A stretch of DNA of 64,000 nucleotides from Candidatus Latescibacterota bacterium. GTDB lineage: Bacteria > Latescibacterota > UBA2968 > UBA8231. The translations under genes and the position numbers were made by a program. Where the stretch lies: contig JAJEIO010000012.1 of assembly GCA_022827835.1 (NCBI GenBank), positions 62,001 to 126,000 of the forward strand, read 5' to 3'. Of the stretch, positions 49,794-58,471 are shown piece after piece (positions within the stretch are counted from its first letter, which is position 1; every line of letters starts with the position of its first letter). The notes under the pieces were generated by a model. That model was not told the origin of the DNA. It saw only the letters and a list, made by a program, of their open reading frames with translations, and ran no database searches.

Positions 49794-50624
49794 ATGATTA
49801 TTGATACCCACACCCATTTCTACGATCCGTTCAGACCCCAGGGCGTGCCTTGGCCGGAAAAAGACGACGAGATTCTCTATCGGCGCGCGCTGCCCGAAGA
49901 CTACAAGGTCCTAGCCGTGCCCGAGGGCGTGACGGGCACGGTCATGGTCGAGTGCAGCCCGTGGGTTGAGGACAACCAATGGGTGCTCGACTTGGCTGCC
50001 GAGGATCCCTTCATCGTGGGATTGGTCGGCCACCTCGAGCCTGACGACCCGGAGTTTGCCGCTCACTTGGAGCGCTTTGCCGCCGACCCAGTCTTCGTCG
50101 GCATCCGCGCCCGCGTAGATGCAGCGGAAAGGCACGGCTTGGCCGCCGCTGAGATGCTAGTAGCCCATGATCTGGAACTGGACACGGGTTTACACGAAGG
50201 CGTGCCTGCGCTGGCGGCGCGCTTTCCCGAGTTGCGCATCGTCGTCAACCACATCGGCGGCATCCCCATCGACGGCCGCCCGCCCGATCCGGCGCGGCTG
50301 GAATTGATGCGCCAGGCCGCGGCCCATCCGCAGGTCTATTGCAAGGTGTCGGGGCTGATGGATTTGCGCAGCCAAGTCAAACCAGCGCCGACGAATGTGG
50401 ATTTTTACGCCCCGGTGCTCGACGCACTATGGGATTTGTTCGGGGAGGATCGGCTGATTTACGGCAGCGACTGGCCGGTATCCGACCGCAGTGGTCGCGA
50501 GTACGCAGACATACAGCGCTTGGTGATGACTTATTTTACCGCACGTGGCGAAGAGGCGACGGAGAAATATTTTTGGCGCAATGCCAAAGCCGCCTATAAG
50601 TGGATTGACCGCGACGAAGCATAG
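49794..50624 (+). CDS. amidohydrolase-2 family TIM-barrel hydrolase (sugar lactonase-like)
   Basis: The ATG at 49794 follows AAAAAAGGAG by eight bases and gives 276 residues. It shows the PF04909-type metal motif DTHTHFYDP at the N-terminus, HEGVPAL and VVNHIGGIPIDG in the middle, and the C-terminal YGSDWPVSD. This combination is common in L-fuconolactone, L-rhamnono-lactone and 2-pyrone-4,6-dicarboxylate hydrolases. With a sugar ABC importer next to it, a role in sugar-lactone hydrolysis is plausible, but the substrate is not established. Confidence 0.88.
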   Translation: MIIDTHTHFYDPFRPQGVPWPEKDDEILYRRALPEDYKVLAVPEGVTGTVMVECSPWVEDNQWVLDLAAEDPFIVGLVGHLEPDDPEFAAHLERFAADPVFVGIRARVDAAERHGLAAAEMLVAHDLELDTGLHEGVPALAARFPELRIVVNHIGGIPIDGRPPDPARLELMRQAAAHPQVYCKVSGLMDLRSQVKPAPTNVDFYAPVLDALWDLFGEDRLIYGSDWPVSDRSGREYADIQRLVMTYFTARGEEATEKYFWRNAKAAYKWIDRDEA

Positions 50625-50691
50625 CGATTCTAGAATTTATTGAAGTGATCGAGTAGTTCATATAGTCAATAGACGACCAAAGCACGGCCTG

Positions 50692-52002
50692 CTAGGCCGC
50701 TATGTGCCCATAATAACGAGTAAAGATGTTTTCGAGGTTTTCTACGAGTTGAGGAGCCGACAGCTCACGCGCCACCATGAACTGATTCCACTCGTTCCAG
50801 TATTGGCGATACAAGAACGGGTGTGCCCCTTCTAATCCAAAAGAAAATGAGTAGAACTGCTCGGTCTCGGCGAGGATTTGATCTAAGCCTTGTTGGATGC
50901 CGGGCAGCGGCATACCAACAAGCGGGCTGATCATCTGGGCCTGTTGCACCATTTGCTCTTGGAACCAGCGGCTGTTGACCAAGCGCAGAAATTCCGCCGC
51001 CAGCTCGGGCTGGCGGGCCAGAGCGGGGATGCTCTGGGTGTTGACTGTGCCGATCAGGTCGTGCGGATTTCCGCGCCCGCCCTGCACTGTGGGAAAGCGA
51101 AAGGCGTACAAAGGAAAGTCCTTCCCGATTACTGCGGTCCGGCCGCTGGTAAACCAACTGCCGACAAAAACGGTCGCCGCTCGTCCCTGCCAGAACAAAA
51201 GCTCGGACTCGATGTGATTGAGGCCAGCAAATCCCTCTGCGAAATACCCCCGATCCAGCATCTGTTCGATCATGCGGGCGGCTTGGAGAAACCCGGGTTC
51301 GGTCCACGGGGTCCGGCGCTGGGGATCGCGGAAGGCCTGGCGCACCTTGTCGGCGCCGAGGATGCGCTGGGCTAGGTGGTCGAACCACCAGCTCGTGTAC
51401 CAGTGGATGCCGTCTTGGGTTATGGGGACTATACCGGCGCGTTTGAGGCGCTCGCAGTTGTCGAGAAACTGGTCCCAAGTCTGCGGATTGAGGGCGGCAC
51501 CGGCGCGTTGGTACAGCTCGGCGTTGCAATACACCTGGAGGGAAATCACGTTTTGGGGGATGGCGTAAAAGCGGCCTTTGTACGTCAGCGGCCCTCGGTA
51601 GAGCGGGTCGAGGGTCTCCAGCCAAGTTTTGTCCGGCGTATCCCAAGAGGGCCGCTGGAGATACTCGGTTATATCGAGGACGTGCCCCTGTTCGACGTAG
51701 GCGTAAGTCAGGCCGGTCTCGGCCGTGGCAAAGGACATGATGTCCGGCGGGTGTCCCTCCATGACGCGGATCATCAATTCTTGGTAGCCGCCGCCACCGC
51801 CGCTGGCTGGCTCGACTTGGAGTTCTGGGTGCGTCTCGCGGAAGCGCTCTATGGCCCGCCACATGAGCTGATTGATTGGCACTTGGGCCGCGGGCGGCTG
51901 GAGGTTGGCGATCTCCAGTACGTTTTCTCCGGGCAGGTAGCGGCCGCATCCACCGGCGAGGGCCGAAGCGGCCATGTATTTGAGAAAGTCCCTGCGTTCC
52001 AC
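50692..52002 (-). CDS. sugar ABC transporter substrate-binding lipoprotein
   Basis: The GTG at 52002 is two bases before the stop of the upstream permease and follows AAAGGG by about eight bases; the open frame reaching 52305 has no support. The 436-residue protein starts with a Tat-type signal and lipobox (ERRDFLKYMAASALAGGC). It then shows the extracellular family-1 solute-binding fold with WRAIERFRETHPELQVE near residue 50 and GRFYAIPQNVISLQVYCNAELY near 140. It would capture oligosaccharides for the permeases encoded upstream. Confidence 0.9.
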   Translation of the reverse strand: MERRDFLKYMAASALAGGCGRYLPGENVLEIANLQPPAAQVPINQLMWRAIERFRETHPELQVEPASGGGGGYQELMIRVMEGHPPDIMSFATAETGLTYAYVEQGHVLDITEYLQRPSWDTPDKTWLETLDPLYRGPLTYKGRFYAIPQNVISLQVYCNAELYQRAGAALNPQTWDQFLDNCERLKRAGIVPITQDGIHWYTSWWFDHLAQRILGADKVRQAFRDPQRRTPWTEPGFLQAARMIEQMLDRGYFAEGFAGLNHIESELLFWQGRAATVFVGSWFTSGRTAVIGKDFPLYAFRFPTVQGGRGNPHDLIGTVNTQSIPALARQPELAAEFLRLVNSRWFQEQMVQQAQMISPLVGMPLPGIQQGLDQILAETEQFYSFSFGLEGAHPFLYRQYWNEWNQFMVARELSAPQLVENLENIFTRYYGHIAA

Positions 52003-52004
52003 GA

Positions 52005-52832
52005 TTAGCCCTTTAATGCGCCGACGGTTAGGCCCTCTGTTATGCGGTTTTGCAACAGGATGAATACCACGATCAGGGGCAGCATGACGATTACCAGACC
52101 GGCAAATAGCTCGGTCCAGCGCGATTCGGTTGACATATTCCAAAACAGGGTTTGCAGGCCGCGCGCCAGCGTGTAGAGCTTGCCGGTGCGGAGGAGGATG
52201 AGCGACCAGAAAAATTCGTTCCAGTAGTTGATGCAGTTGAAGATGGAAACCGCGATTAGCCCGGGCTTGGCGAGGGGTAGCGCGATCGTCCAGAAGGTCC
52301 GCCACGGCGAGGCCCCGTCGATCAGCGCGGCCTCTTCCATTTCGGTCGGCAGGGTGCGGAAAAAACCCGTCAGGACAAAGATCGAAAAGGGCAGCCCGGT
52401 GGCGATGTAGAGCACGATCAACCCAAAGTGGCTGTTGGTTAGGTGCAAGTGCCGCATCTGCACAAAGAGCGGGAAGAGGTACAGCATGGGCGGCACCATC
52501 ATGGCCGACAGGAAGAGATAGAAGGTGAATCGACTGAACCGGAAGGGTACCCGCGATAGGACGTACGCCGCCATAGCCGATACCAGTAGAGTGCCACTCG
52601 TGGCGAGCGCGGTGATATAGGCCGTGTTAAAAAAGTAGCGGCCAATTTCGGCGTTGTCCCACGCGTACGCGTAATTGCTCCAGCGCAATTCGGCTGGCAA
52701 GGACCAAGTGCTGGCGAAGAATTCGGGATTGGTTTTAAAGGAGGTATAGGTCACCCAGAAGAGGGCGATTAGGGAACTCAGGCAATAGCCCCCCATGAAC
52801 AAGATGGCGAGGAGTTTGGGCAAGCGGCGCAT
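52005..52832 (-). CDS. sugar ABC transporter permease (MalG-like)
   Basis: The 275-residue protein has six predicted membrane spans and the cytoplasmic EAA loop EEAALIDGASPWRTFWTIALPLAKP near residue 165, the site that docks the ATPase. It pairs with the MalF-like permease encoded two bases upstream. The order is PPIase, MalF-like, MalG-like, binding protein, all on the minus strand. Confidence 0.93.
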   Translation of the reverse strand: MRRLPKLLAILFMGGYCLSSLIALFWVTYTSFKTNPEFFASTWSLPAELRWSNYAYAWDNAEIGRYFFNTAYITALATSGTLLVSAMAAYVLSRVPFRFSRFTFYLFLSAMMVPPMLYLFPLFVQMRHLHLTNSHFGLIVLYIATGLPFSIFVLTGFFRTLPTEMEEAALIDGASPWRTFWTIALPLAKPGLIAVSIFNCINYWNEFFWSLILLRTGKLYTLARGLQTLFWNMSTESRWTELFAGLVIVMLPLIVVFILLQNRITEGLTVGALKG

Positions 52833-52834
52833 CT

Positions 52835-53713
52835 TTAGTATTCCACGCTCTCGCGGCGCATCAGGCGATTGACCGCGAGACTAAACGCCAATACGAAGAA
52901 GAACATGACGACCCCCATGGCCGAGGCATAGCCGATGCTTTGCCCCTGAAAGCCAGCCCAATAGATGTAAGTTCCCAGCACTTCGATGACGTTGGGATAG
53001 CCGCGCGTGATGACGAAGATGAGGGCAAAAGCCTGAAAGGCGCCGATGATCCAGAAAATCACCAAAATCTGCACGACGTCCCACAGCAGCGGCAGGGTCA
53101 CGTGCCAAAATTGCTGCCAAGCATTGGCCCCATCTAGCTCGGCGGACTCGTAAAAACTGAGCGGGATCTTTTGCAAGCCCGCCAAAAATAGGATCACGTA
53201 GGTGCCCAGTCCCTGCCAGATCATGGCGACGGCAATGGCTGGCAGGGCGTTGTGGCGGCTGCCCAACCAGGGACGGGTGAGGGAGTCTAGCCCGACGTTG
53301 CGCAGGGTTTCGTTGAGCAGGCCGATGACTGGGTTGTAGATGCTGCCCCACAACACGGCAGTGACCACGACCGAGAGCAGGGTGGGGGCAAAGACGACGA
53401 ATTTTAGAAAGCCCGCAAAGGGAGGCTTTTTGGAGAGAATGACCGCGAACAGCAGGCTCAGCGGAAAGACGACTAAGAATCCGAGGACGCCGAACAAAAA
53501 GACGTTTTCTAGGGCCGTGAGAAAGGTGTGATCGGCAAAGGCGCGCGCAAAATTGGCGAGGCCGATGTACTCCTTTTCCGGCGATACGCCCGACCAAGAA
53601 GTCAGCGAATAGTAGAAGGCGTTGCACACCGGCAGCACAAAGAAAGCGATGTGCAGTACGAGCGCCGGCCCGAGCAGGGGCACAATTAGTTTGCGGAGTT
53701 CGCGTTGGATCAC
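52835..53713 (-). CDS. sugar ABC transporter permease (MalF-like)
   Basis: The GTG at 53713 overlaps the TGA of the SurA-like gene (GTGA), giving 292 residues; the open frame to 54007 overlaps that gene and is rejected. There are six membrane spans, the first at about residues 10-30, and an EAA loop YESAELDGANAWQQFWHVTLPLL near residue 200. It forms the membrane channel with the MalG-like protein. No ATP-binding subunit gene is nearby, so a shared ATPase such as MsmX/UgpC is expected elsewhere in the genome. Confidence 0.92.
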   Translation of the reverse strand: MIQRELRKLIVPLLGPALVLHIAFFVLPVCNAFYYSLTSWSGVSPEKEYIGLANFARAFADHTFLTALENVFLFGVLGFLVVFPLSLLFAVILSKKPPFAGFLKFVVFAPTLLSVVVTAVLWGSIYNPVIGLLNETLRNVGLDSLTRPWLGSRHNALPAIAVAMIWQGLGTYVILFLAGLQKIPLSFYESAELDGANAWQQFWHVTLPLLWDVVQILVIFWIIGAFQAFALIFVITRGYPNVIEVLGTYIYWAGFQGQSIGYASAMGVVMFFFVLAFSLAVNRLMRRESVEY

Positions 53714-55629
53714 GGCGCGTCCTGTCCCAGTGCTTCGATGTTGTCGTCGAAGAAGACCACTTCGTCCGCGGCGTCGGCGCGCAACGTTTGCAGCCACTGC
53801 CCGAACAATTCGTTTTCGCGGTTGCGCCGCAGGGTGTGTTCGATGCGTTTCTGCACTTCCGCAAAGGGCTGCCGCCCCGCTGCGGCGCGCTCGACGATTT
53901 TGGCGATCGAGTACAGGCCGTGGTGTTCTACTGGACCGATGAGCGCGCCGACCTCGGCCTCCATGGCCGCTTTGATTAGGGGGCCAAAGCTCGGCGTATC
54001 GTGCCAATAGAGTTGGTAGAGGCCTGCGGCCTCGCGGCTGCCGTGGCGCACGCTGTGGACGGCCGCGAGTTGACGCGCGATGTAGGTCTCGGCGAGGTCT
54101 GTCGGCTCGGCCGCGTTTGCAATCTCTGCGGCGACTTTTGCCGCGCCCAGTGGGTCGCTTAGACGCTGCTTGAGCCAGCTATATACCGAGAGTTCGTCGT
54201 TGAGGTTTTGTAACGCGCTCGCCCCGCGCCCGTTCTTTTTTATTTCGGCGATGAGGGCGATTAGCGGCGCGGCCCGCTGCCGGTCGGCGCGTATCTGGGA
54301 TAGCAATTCCCGTGCTTGGGTCTCTTCCTCGACCTGTATTTCCACGACCTCTACCATGGACGAAGTTTGGTAACTCTGTGGATGGGCATCGTAGTGAGCG
54401 CGCATCTCTTGCTCGGTCACCGGCTTCTGGTTCGCCGTGGCGAGACGTCGCATTTCGCGGATGAGGATTTCTTCCTTTTTGCGCGCAAGCCAGTCGGCGA
54501 TTGCCGGCTCTTGGTCGATTCCCAAGGCGCGCCCCTGCAGCAGGAGAAGCTGCGGCACCTTTACGTCGCGCTCCAAGTAGGATGCCACCTTCAGGCTGTC
54601 TTCTACATACCGACCTTGACGGATGAACTGCGAGCGGCTCACTGCTTCTCCCAAGCTGATTGCGCCGCCTTGGTACGTGTACAGGGCGGTCGCGGCGTCT
54701 GCTTCTGAGAGGTAGAATACCTTCTTATCGCCTTCTTGCGCGCCGCTGTGCAATATGCGCGTGAGCCGGTCCATGCTTTCCGCAACCTCCTGCCATTGGA
54801 ACTGCTCGGCGAGAGAATCGATGTACGTCCGTCGCCGCGCCTGCAATCGCTCCCTCATAACGGCCTTGAGGACTTGCGGCCGCATTTGCTCATAGGAAGC
54901 CGTGCGCTCGTCGAGGATTTTGAAAATCTCGTACCCCTTGGGAACGGGGAGGATCGCGGATATTGCGCCCTTGGGCAGGCTGAACAAGGAATCGCGCACG
55001 GCCGGTATGGCATTGATGCGGCTGTAATAGTAAGGCTTTTCCCCGCCGTGCGCCGCAGTGGTGCGGTTTTGCGAAAACTCGTGCGCTACTTCTGCAAAGG
55101 CCCGGCCCGTGCGCAGGGCGGCTAGGGCCGCCTCAGCCCGCACCTGCGTCCGTGTGAAAATGTGGGCGATCTTGAGTTGCCGCTCCCATCCCCGCGTGGT
55201 GAATTCGCGCCGCAGTTCTGGTTCGCTGACCGAAACGGCGGGTCGGATATAGCGCTGCTCCATCGCCTGACCCACTTTCAGCCGCAGGGCCACTTCCATG
55301 TTTCTTTGCACGCCTGTGCTCTGTTCCACCTTTTGCTCCCGCGCTGCGCGCAAGATGAGGGCGCGATCGACGAGGGATTGCAGGTAGTCGCGCACTTGGT
55401 CGCTGCCTTCGGCTTCGCTCCTGGTCCACTCGGGCAGGCCGGCGACAAAACTGCGATAGTCTCGCTCGGTAATCAGCTCAGGGCCGACTTGGGCCAGCGG
55501 CCTGTCATCCGGCTCTCGCGCTTCACAGGCAAGGACGAGGAACAGGCAGAGTGGAAAGCGCAAAAACGACAAAGACGCAGCCGGCAAAACGCGGGCGTGA
55601 TAGCCTAGAAATCGACGAAATTTTCGCAT
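53710..55629 (-). CDS. SurA/PpiC-like peptidyl-prolyl isomerase lipoprotein
   Basis: The 639-residue protein has a lipoprotein-type signal (RFPLCLFLVLAC, Cys near residue 35). An N-terminal SurA-like region follows (VGPELITERDYRSFVAGLPE), then a parvulin domain around residues 150-250 (IAHIFTRTQVRAEAALAAL ... AAHGGEKPYYYSR), with a less conserved second half (VVEIQVEEETQARELLSQI). It resembles the protein at 34047. Its stop overlaps the start of the MalF-like permease, so chaperone and importer are translated together, which is unusual. It is divergent from the third CBM9-like gene. Confidence 0.87.
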   Translation of the reverse strand: MRKFRRFLGYHARVLPAASLSFLRFPLCLFLVLACEAREPDDRPLAQVGPELITERDYRSFVAGLPEWTRSEAEGSDQVRDYLQSLVDRALILRAAREQKVEQSTGVQRNMEVALRLKVGQAMEQRYIRPAVSVSEPELRREFTTRGWERQLKIAHIFTRTQVRAEAALAALRTGRAFAEVAHEFSQNRTTAAHGGEKPYYYSRINAIPAVRDSLFSLPKGAISAILPVPKGYEIFKILDERTASYEQMRPQVLKAVMRERLQARRRTYIDSLAEQFQWQEVAESMDRLTRILHSGAQEGDKKVFYLSEADAATALYTYQGGAISLGEAVSRSQFIRQGRYVEDSLKVASYLERDVKVPQLLLLQGRALGIDQEPAIADWLARKKEEILIREMRRLATANQKPVTEQEMRAHYDAHPQSYQTSSMVEVVEIQVEEETQARELLSQIRADRQRAAPLIALIAEIKKNGRGASALQNLNDELSVYSWLKQRLSDPLGAAKVAAEIANAAEPTDLAETYIARQLAAVHSVRHGSREAAGLYQLYWHDTPSFGPLIKAAMEAEVGALIGPVEHHGLYSIAKIVERAAAGRQPFAEVQKRIEHTLRRNRENELFGQWLQTLRADAADEVVFFDDNIEALGQDAP

Positions 55630-55758
55630 ATTTATTTAACGGACAAGGTTTTTATTTTTTTGAAAATGAGAAGTAAATTCCGTACAATGTAAGGCCATAG
55701 CAAAAGTACATGCAGAGAAGTTATAGGTTTTCCAACCTCTTTCCAATGGAGTAAAGCA
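55630..55758. other. AT-rich divergent region before the third CBM9-like gene
   Basis: This gap of about 130 bases is clearly AT-rich, and should contain promoters for both sides. I found no well-spaced -35/-10 pair. A GGAG (55748-55751) precedes the ATG at 55759 by seven bases. Confidence 0.35.
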
Positions 55759-56643
55759 ATGAAGAAACTCGCTCTGATTTTCGCTATCTCGCTTGCGGCC
55801 ACCCCCGGTTGGGCACACCTGCCCGTGGATGTGGTGTTTGTAGCCGTGCAATTCCCAGACGCCAACATTCCCACTGTTGACGGCAATCTCGTCGAGTGGG
55901 ACGTCATTCCCGATGCCTACTGGATCAACCACGAGCAGCTAACCGAGACCGTGAGAGGCGTAGGCACCGCGTGGGACGCCACCGACCTAGCACTGCGGGC
56001 CATCGTCGGCTGGAACCCCAACACCAACAAGCTCTACGTCATGGAGGATCGGTTCGACGACGCCATCTGGGTCGTCACCGGCTGGGAGCCTATGGAGATG
56101 GTGTTTGACGCGGACCACAGCGGTGGCATGTTCAACGTGTGGCCCGACGTGGAAGACCAAGATCAGAAGGATTTGCTGCACGGTGCCCACGCCCAGAACT
56201 ATGGGTTCAACCAAGGTGGCCCGGGCCTCAACCATTGGGGCAAAGCCCAGTGGATCACTGAGCCGCCCTATGGGCAGTTCGCTAACTCCCAGACCGCCGA
56301 TGAAGGCGGGGAGGGCTTCTTCCGGGCCGAGTACATGTTGACCCCCTTCGACAACCTGAACTGGAACGGGATCGACCAGAGCACTATCGGCTCCTTGGTC
56401 GAGGGCAATATCACGGGCTTCCACTTCACGATCATTGACGACGACGATCTGGAAATCGGCGGCTATGAGGGCTACTGGACTCTAAGCGGGGCCACGGATA
56501 GCTATTTCCAGGGCGATTTGCTCTCCGACTTTCTGCTGGCTCCCATCGATCCGGATATCGATTGGGGTGCGCAAGCCACGGCCGGACCCACCGCCGTAGA
56601 GGAAGTTGGCTGGGGCCGACTCAAATCCACGTTTGCCGAATAG
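55759..56643 (+). CDS. secreted CBM9-like protein, mature N-terminal His (paralogue 3 of 3)
   Basis: The 294-residue protein has a signal peptide (MKKLALIFAISLAATPGWA) with predicted mature start HLPVDVVFVAVQ, again His. The opening IPTVDGNLVEWDVIPDAYW matches the CBM9-like entry motif in looser form, and VFDADHSGGM near residue 120 keeps the family DHSGG. It is the most divergent of the three, rich in acidic and Trp residues. It is followed by an intrinsic terminator and then a FlgD-Ig gene, as in the 36.5-39.5 kb block. Confidence 0.82.
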   Translation: MKKLALIFAISLAATPGWAHLPVDVVFVAVQFPDANIPTVDGNLVEWDVIPDAYWINHEQLTETVRGVGTAWDATDLALRAIVGWNPNTNKLYVMEDRFDDAIWVVTGWEPMEMVFDADHSGGMFNVWPDVEDQDQKDLLHGAHAQNYGFNQGGPGLNHWGKAQWITEPPYGQFANSQTADEGGEGFFRAEYMLTPFDNLNWNGIDQSTIGSLVEGNITGFHFTIIDDDDLEIGGYEGYWTLSGATDSYFQGDLLSDFLLAPIDPDIDWGAQATAGPTAVEEVGWGRLKSTFAE

Positions 56644-56672
56644 TTGATTTATTCAGGCGCGTAGATTGAATG

Positions 56673-56711
56673 CCGCCATGCCGGGCTTCCGACCTGGCAT
56701 GGCGGTTTTTT
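56673..56711 (+). terminator. intrinsic terminator between the CBM9-like and FlgD-Ig genes
   Basis: A perfect 10-bp stem (CCGCCATGCC / GGCATGGCGG, 13-base loop) is followed by six T. It lies 30 bases after the stop and 20 bases before the next ATG, so it probably works as a partial terminator within the operon. Confidence 0.85.
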
Positions 56712-56730
56712 ATATCTCCCAAGAGGCGAT

Positions 56731-58455
56731 ATGAGCAGACAGCGCAATGCCTTGGCCTTAGTGGGATTGCTCGCTACGGCAGTCCTGGCGACGGAAAACA
56801 TCGTAGTCGGAGGCGATGGCAGCGGCGCGACTTGGCAGGAGGCGGCCGCAGACGCACCGGTCATTGACTTCAGCACTCGCGCGGGCTGGATCCAGCCTCG
56901 CAGCGTGGAGGAAAACACCAATATTGCCGCGGGGATTCTCGAGCGCGGCGGCCGGGTGACCTCACCCAACGCCCAGGCTGTTTTGCGCCTGACCTCAGAC
57001 GTGCTCAAAGAACGCCTGCACAGCATGGTGGATGGCGATCCAGCCACCGCTTTTGAGGCCAAGGACGTGGTGGCCACCGGCATCCTCTTAGTCGTCGATT
57101 TAGGCGCTCGGTTTGGCGTCAATCACATTCGCTTCTTCCCCCGCCAAGCCTTCAAAAGCGACTTTATGAAAGGCTATGTGCTGTCCATCAACGATGGCGC
57201 ATTCGGCGCAGACATCATAGCCGCCTCAGTCGATAAGCTGCCGGACAAGACCTTGGTAACGGTCATGGCCCAAGACGGCAGCAACAGCCGCGATACCATC
57301 GACGTGCGATTCCCCTTGCAATACGTGCGCTATATCCGCTTGGAATCTACGCAGCGGTTCAACTGGGAAATCGACGAACTGGAAATTTTTGGCAGCGGAT
57401 TTGTGCCCGAAGCGGATTACCTGTCCGAGGTCTTCGACATGGAGCAAGATGCGCTGTGGGGCCGGCTGCAATGGGCCACCGAGCAAGTGGGCTTGCCGCA
57501 GCGGTCGCGGCTCATCGTGCGCACCCGCAGCGGTAGCAGTCCCTCGCCGGACGACGAGCCCGATAGCTGGAGTCCTTGGTCCACGCCCTATCGGAACAGC
57601 GGCGATCCGATCCTCTCGCCGGCACCGCGCCGCTATTTCCAGTTCAGCATGGCGTTTGAGAGCGATGGACTCGAAGATGGCATTGCCGTCGATTCACTCG
57701 CTTTCGAGGTCTTTCGCCCGGCCTTGGCGCAGGCGATCGTCGGCGAGATATGGCCACAGGAGGTTCCCGTAGGCGTGGATACGAGCTTCGTCTATACCAT
57801 CGAGGTGACGGACGCCGAGGGATTCGACCGCTTGGAAATCGACACCCCGGCTCCGGTCCGCGCCCTGCGCGAGTTGCGCGTAGATGACCAAGAGATCGAG
57901 TTCAGTGAGGAGTTAGGGGCCAAGGGGCTGCGCGCCAGCTTTGCGCGCCAGACTGGCAATCGCGCCCTGCAAGTGGTTTTCGACACGGCTGTACTGCGCT
58001 ATGAGACCGTATTTACCGGACGCCTGCTCGACACCACGCGAGAAGGCGCGATACCCCAAGTGATCGAGAGTGGCAATGCTGCTCCCCGCTTTGCGGGAGA
58101 CGATCTGAGCGTGCGGGTGCCTTTGAAGGGCCAGCGCTTGGTGTATCAGGTGTCCGCAACGCCGACAGTGTTCACGCCCAACGGCGACGGAATCAACGAT
58201 TACACGACGATTACCTACGATTTGCTCTATCTGACGGACCAAGCACCAGTTGCGGTGCGGATCTACGACTTGGCGCGCAATCAGGTCGCAGAGCTGCCGG
58301 CCGCTGGCAGCGGGAGCGGGCGGTTCCTGCACCCTTGGGATGGCCGAGATGCACAAGGCGAGCTATTGCTGCCAGGGGTTTACATTCTGGAAGTCGAAGT
58401 GGAGACCGACAGCGGCGCTGAGCGCAGCAGCAGCGTGGTGACCATTGCTTATTGA
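56731..58455 (+). CDS. secreted discoidin-like/FlgD-Ig surface protein (paralogue 4 of 6)
   Basis: The 574-residue protein starts at the ATG at 56731 after AGAGGCGAT, with signal peptide LALVGLLATAVLA. The discoidin-like region (MVDGDPATAFEAKD, LLVVDLGARFGVNHIRFFP) spans about residues 90-220. The family middle (SEVFDMEQDALWGRLQW, WSPWSTPYRNSGDPILSPAP) and FlgD-type Ig domain (FTPNGDGINDYTTITYDL, HPWDGRDAQGELLLPGVYI) follow, ending VVTIAY. It is the most compact member and is upstream of the second large outer-membrane protein gene. Confidence 0.87.
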   Translation: MSRQRNALALVGLLATAVLATENIVVGGDGSGATWQEAAADAPVIDFSTRAGWIQPRSVEENTNIAAGILERGGRVTSPNAQAVLRLTSDVLKERLHSMVDGDPATAFEAKDVVATGILLVVDLGARFGVNHIRFFPRQAFKSDFMKGYVLSINDGAFGADIIAASVDKLPDKTLVTVMAQDGSNSRDTIDVRFPLQYVRYIRLESTQRFNWEIDELEIFGSGFVPEADYLSEVFDMEQDALWGRLQWATEQVGLPQRSRLIVRTRSGSSPSPDDEPDSWSPWSTPYRNSGDPILSPAPRRYFQFSMAFESDGLEDGIAVDSLAFEVFRPALAQAIVGEIWPQEVPVGVDTSFVYTIEVTDAEGFDRLEIDTPAPVRALRELRVDDQEIEFSEELGAKGLRASFARQTGNRALQVVFDTAVLRYETVFTGRLLDTTREGAIPQVIESGNAAPRFAGDDLSVRVPLKGQRLVYQVSATPTVFTPNGDGINDYTTITYDLLYLTDQAPVAVRIYDLARNQVAELPAAGSGSGRFLHPWDGRDAQGELLLPGVYILEVEVETDSGAERSSSVVTIAY

Positions 58456-58471
58456 CAAAGGATGACGCACA

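Noticed and set aside
50765..51949. 394-residue minus-strand frame inside the substrate-binding protein gene
   Set aside because: It is an alternative frame of a clear solute-binding protein; the translation is Arg/Pro/Ala-rich as expected for a shifted GC-rich frame.
52881..53864. 327-residue minus-strand frame over the MalF-like gene
   Set aside because: It is a shifted frame of the permease; only the permease frame shows membrane spans and the EAA loop.
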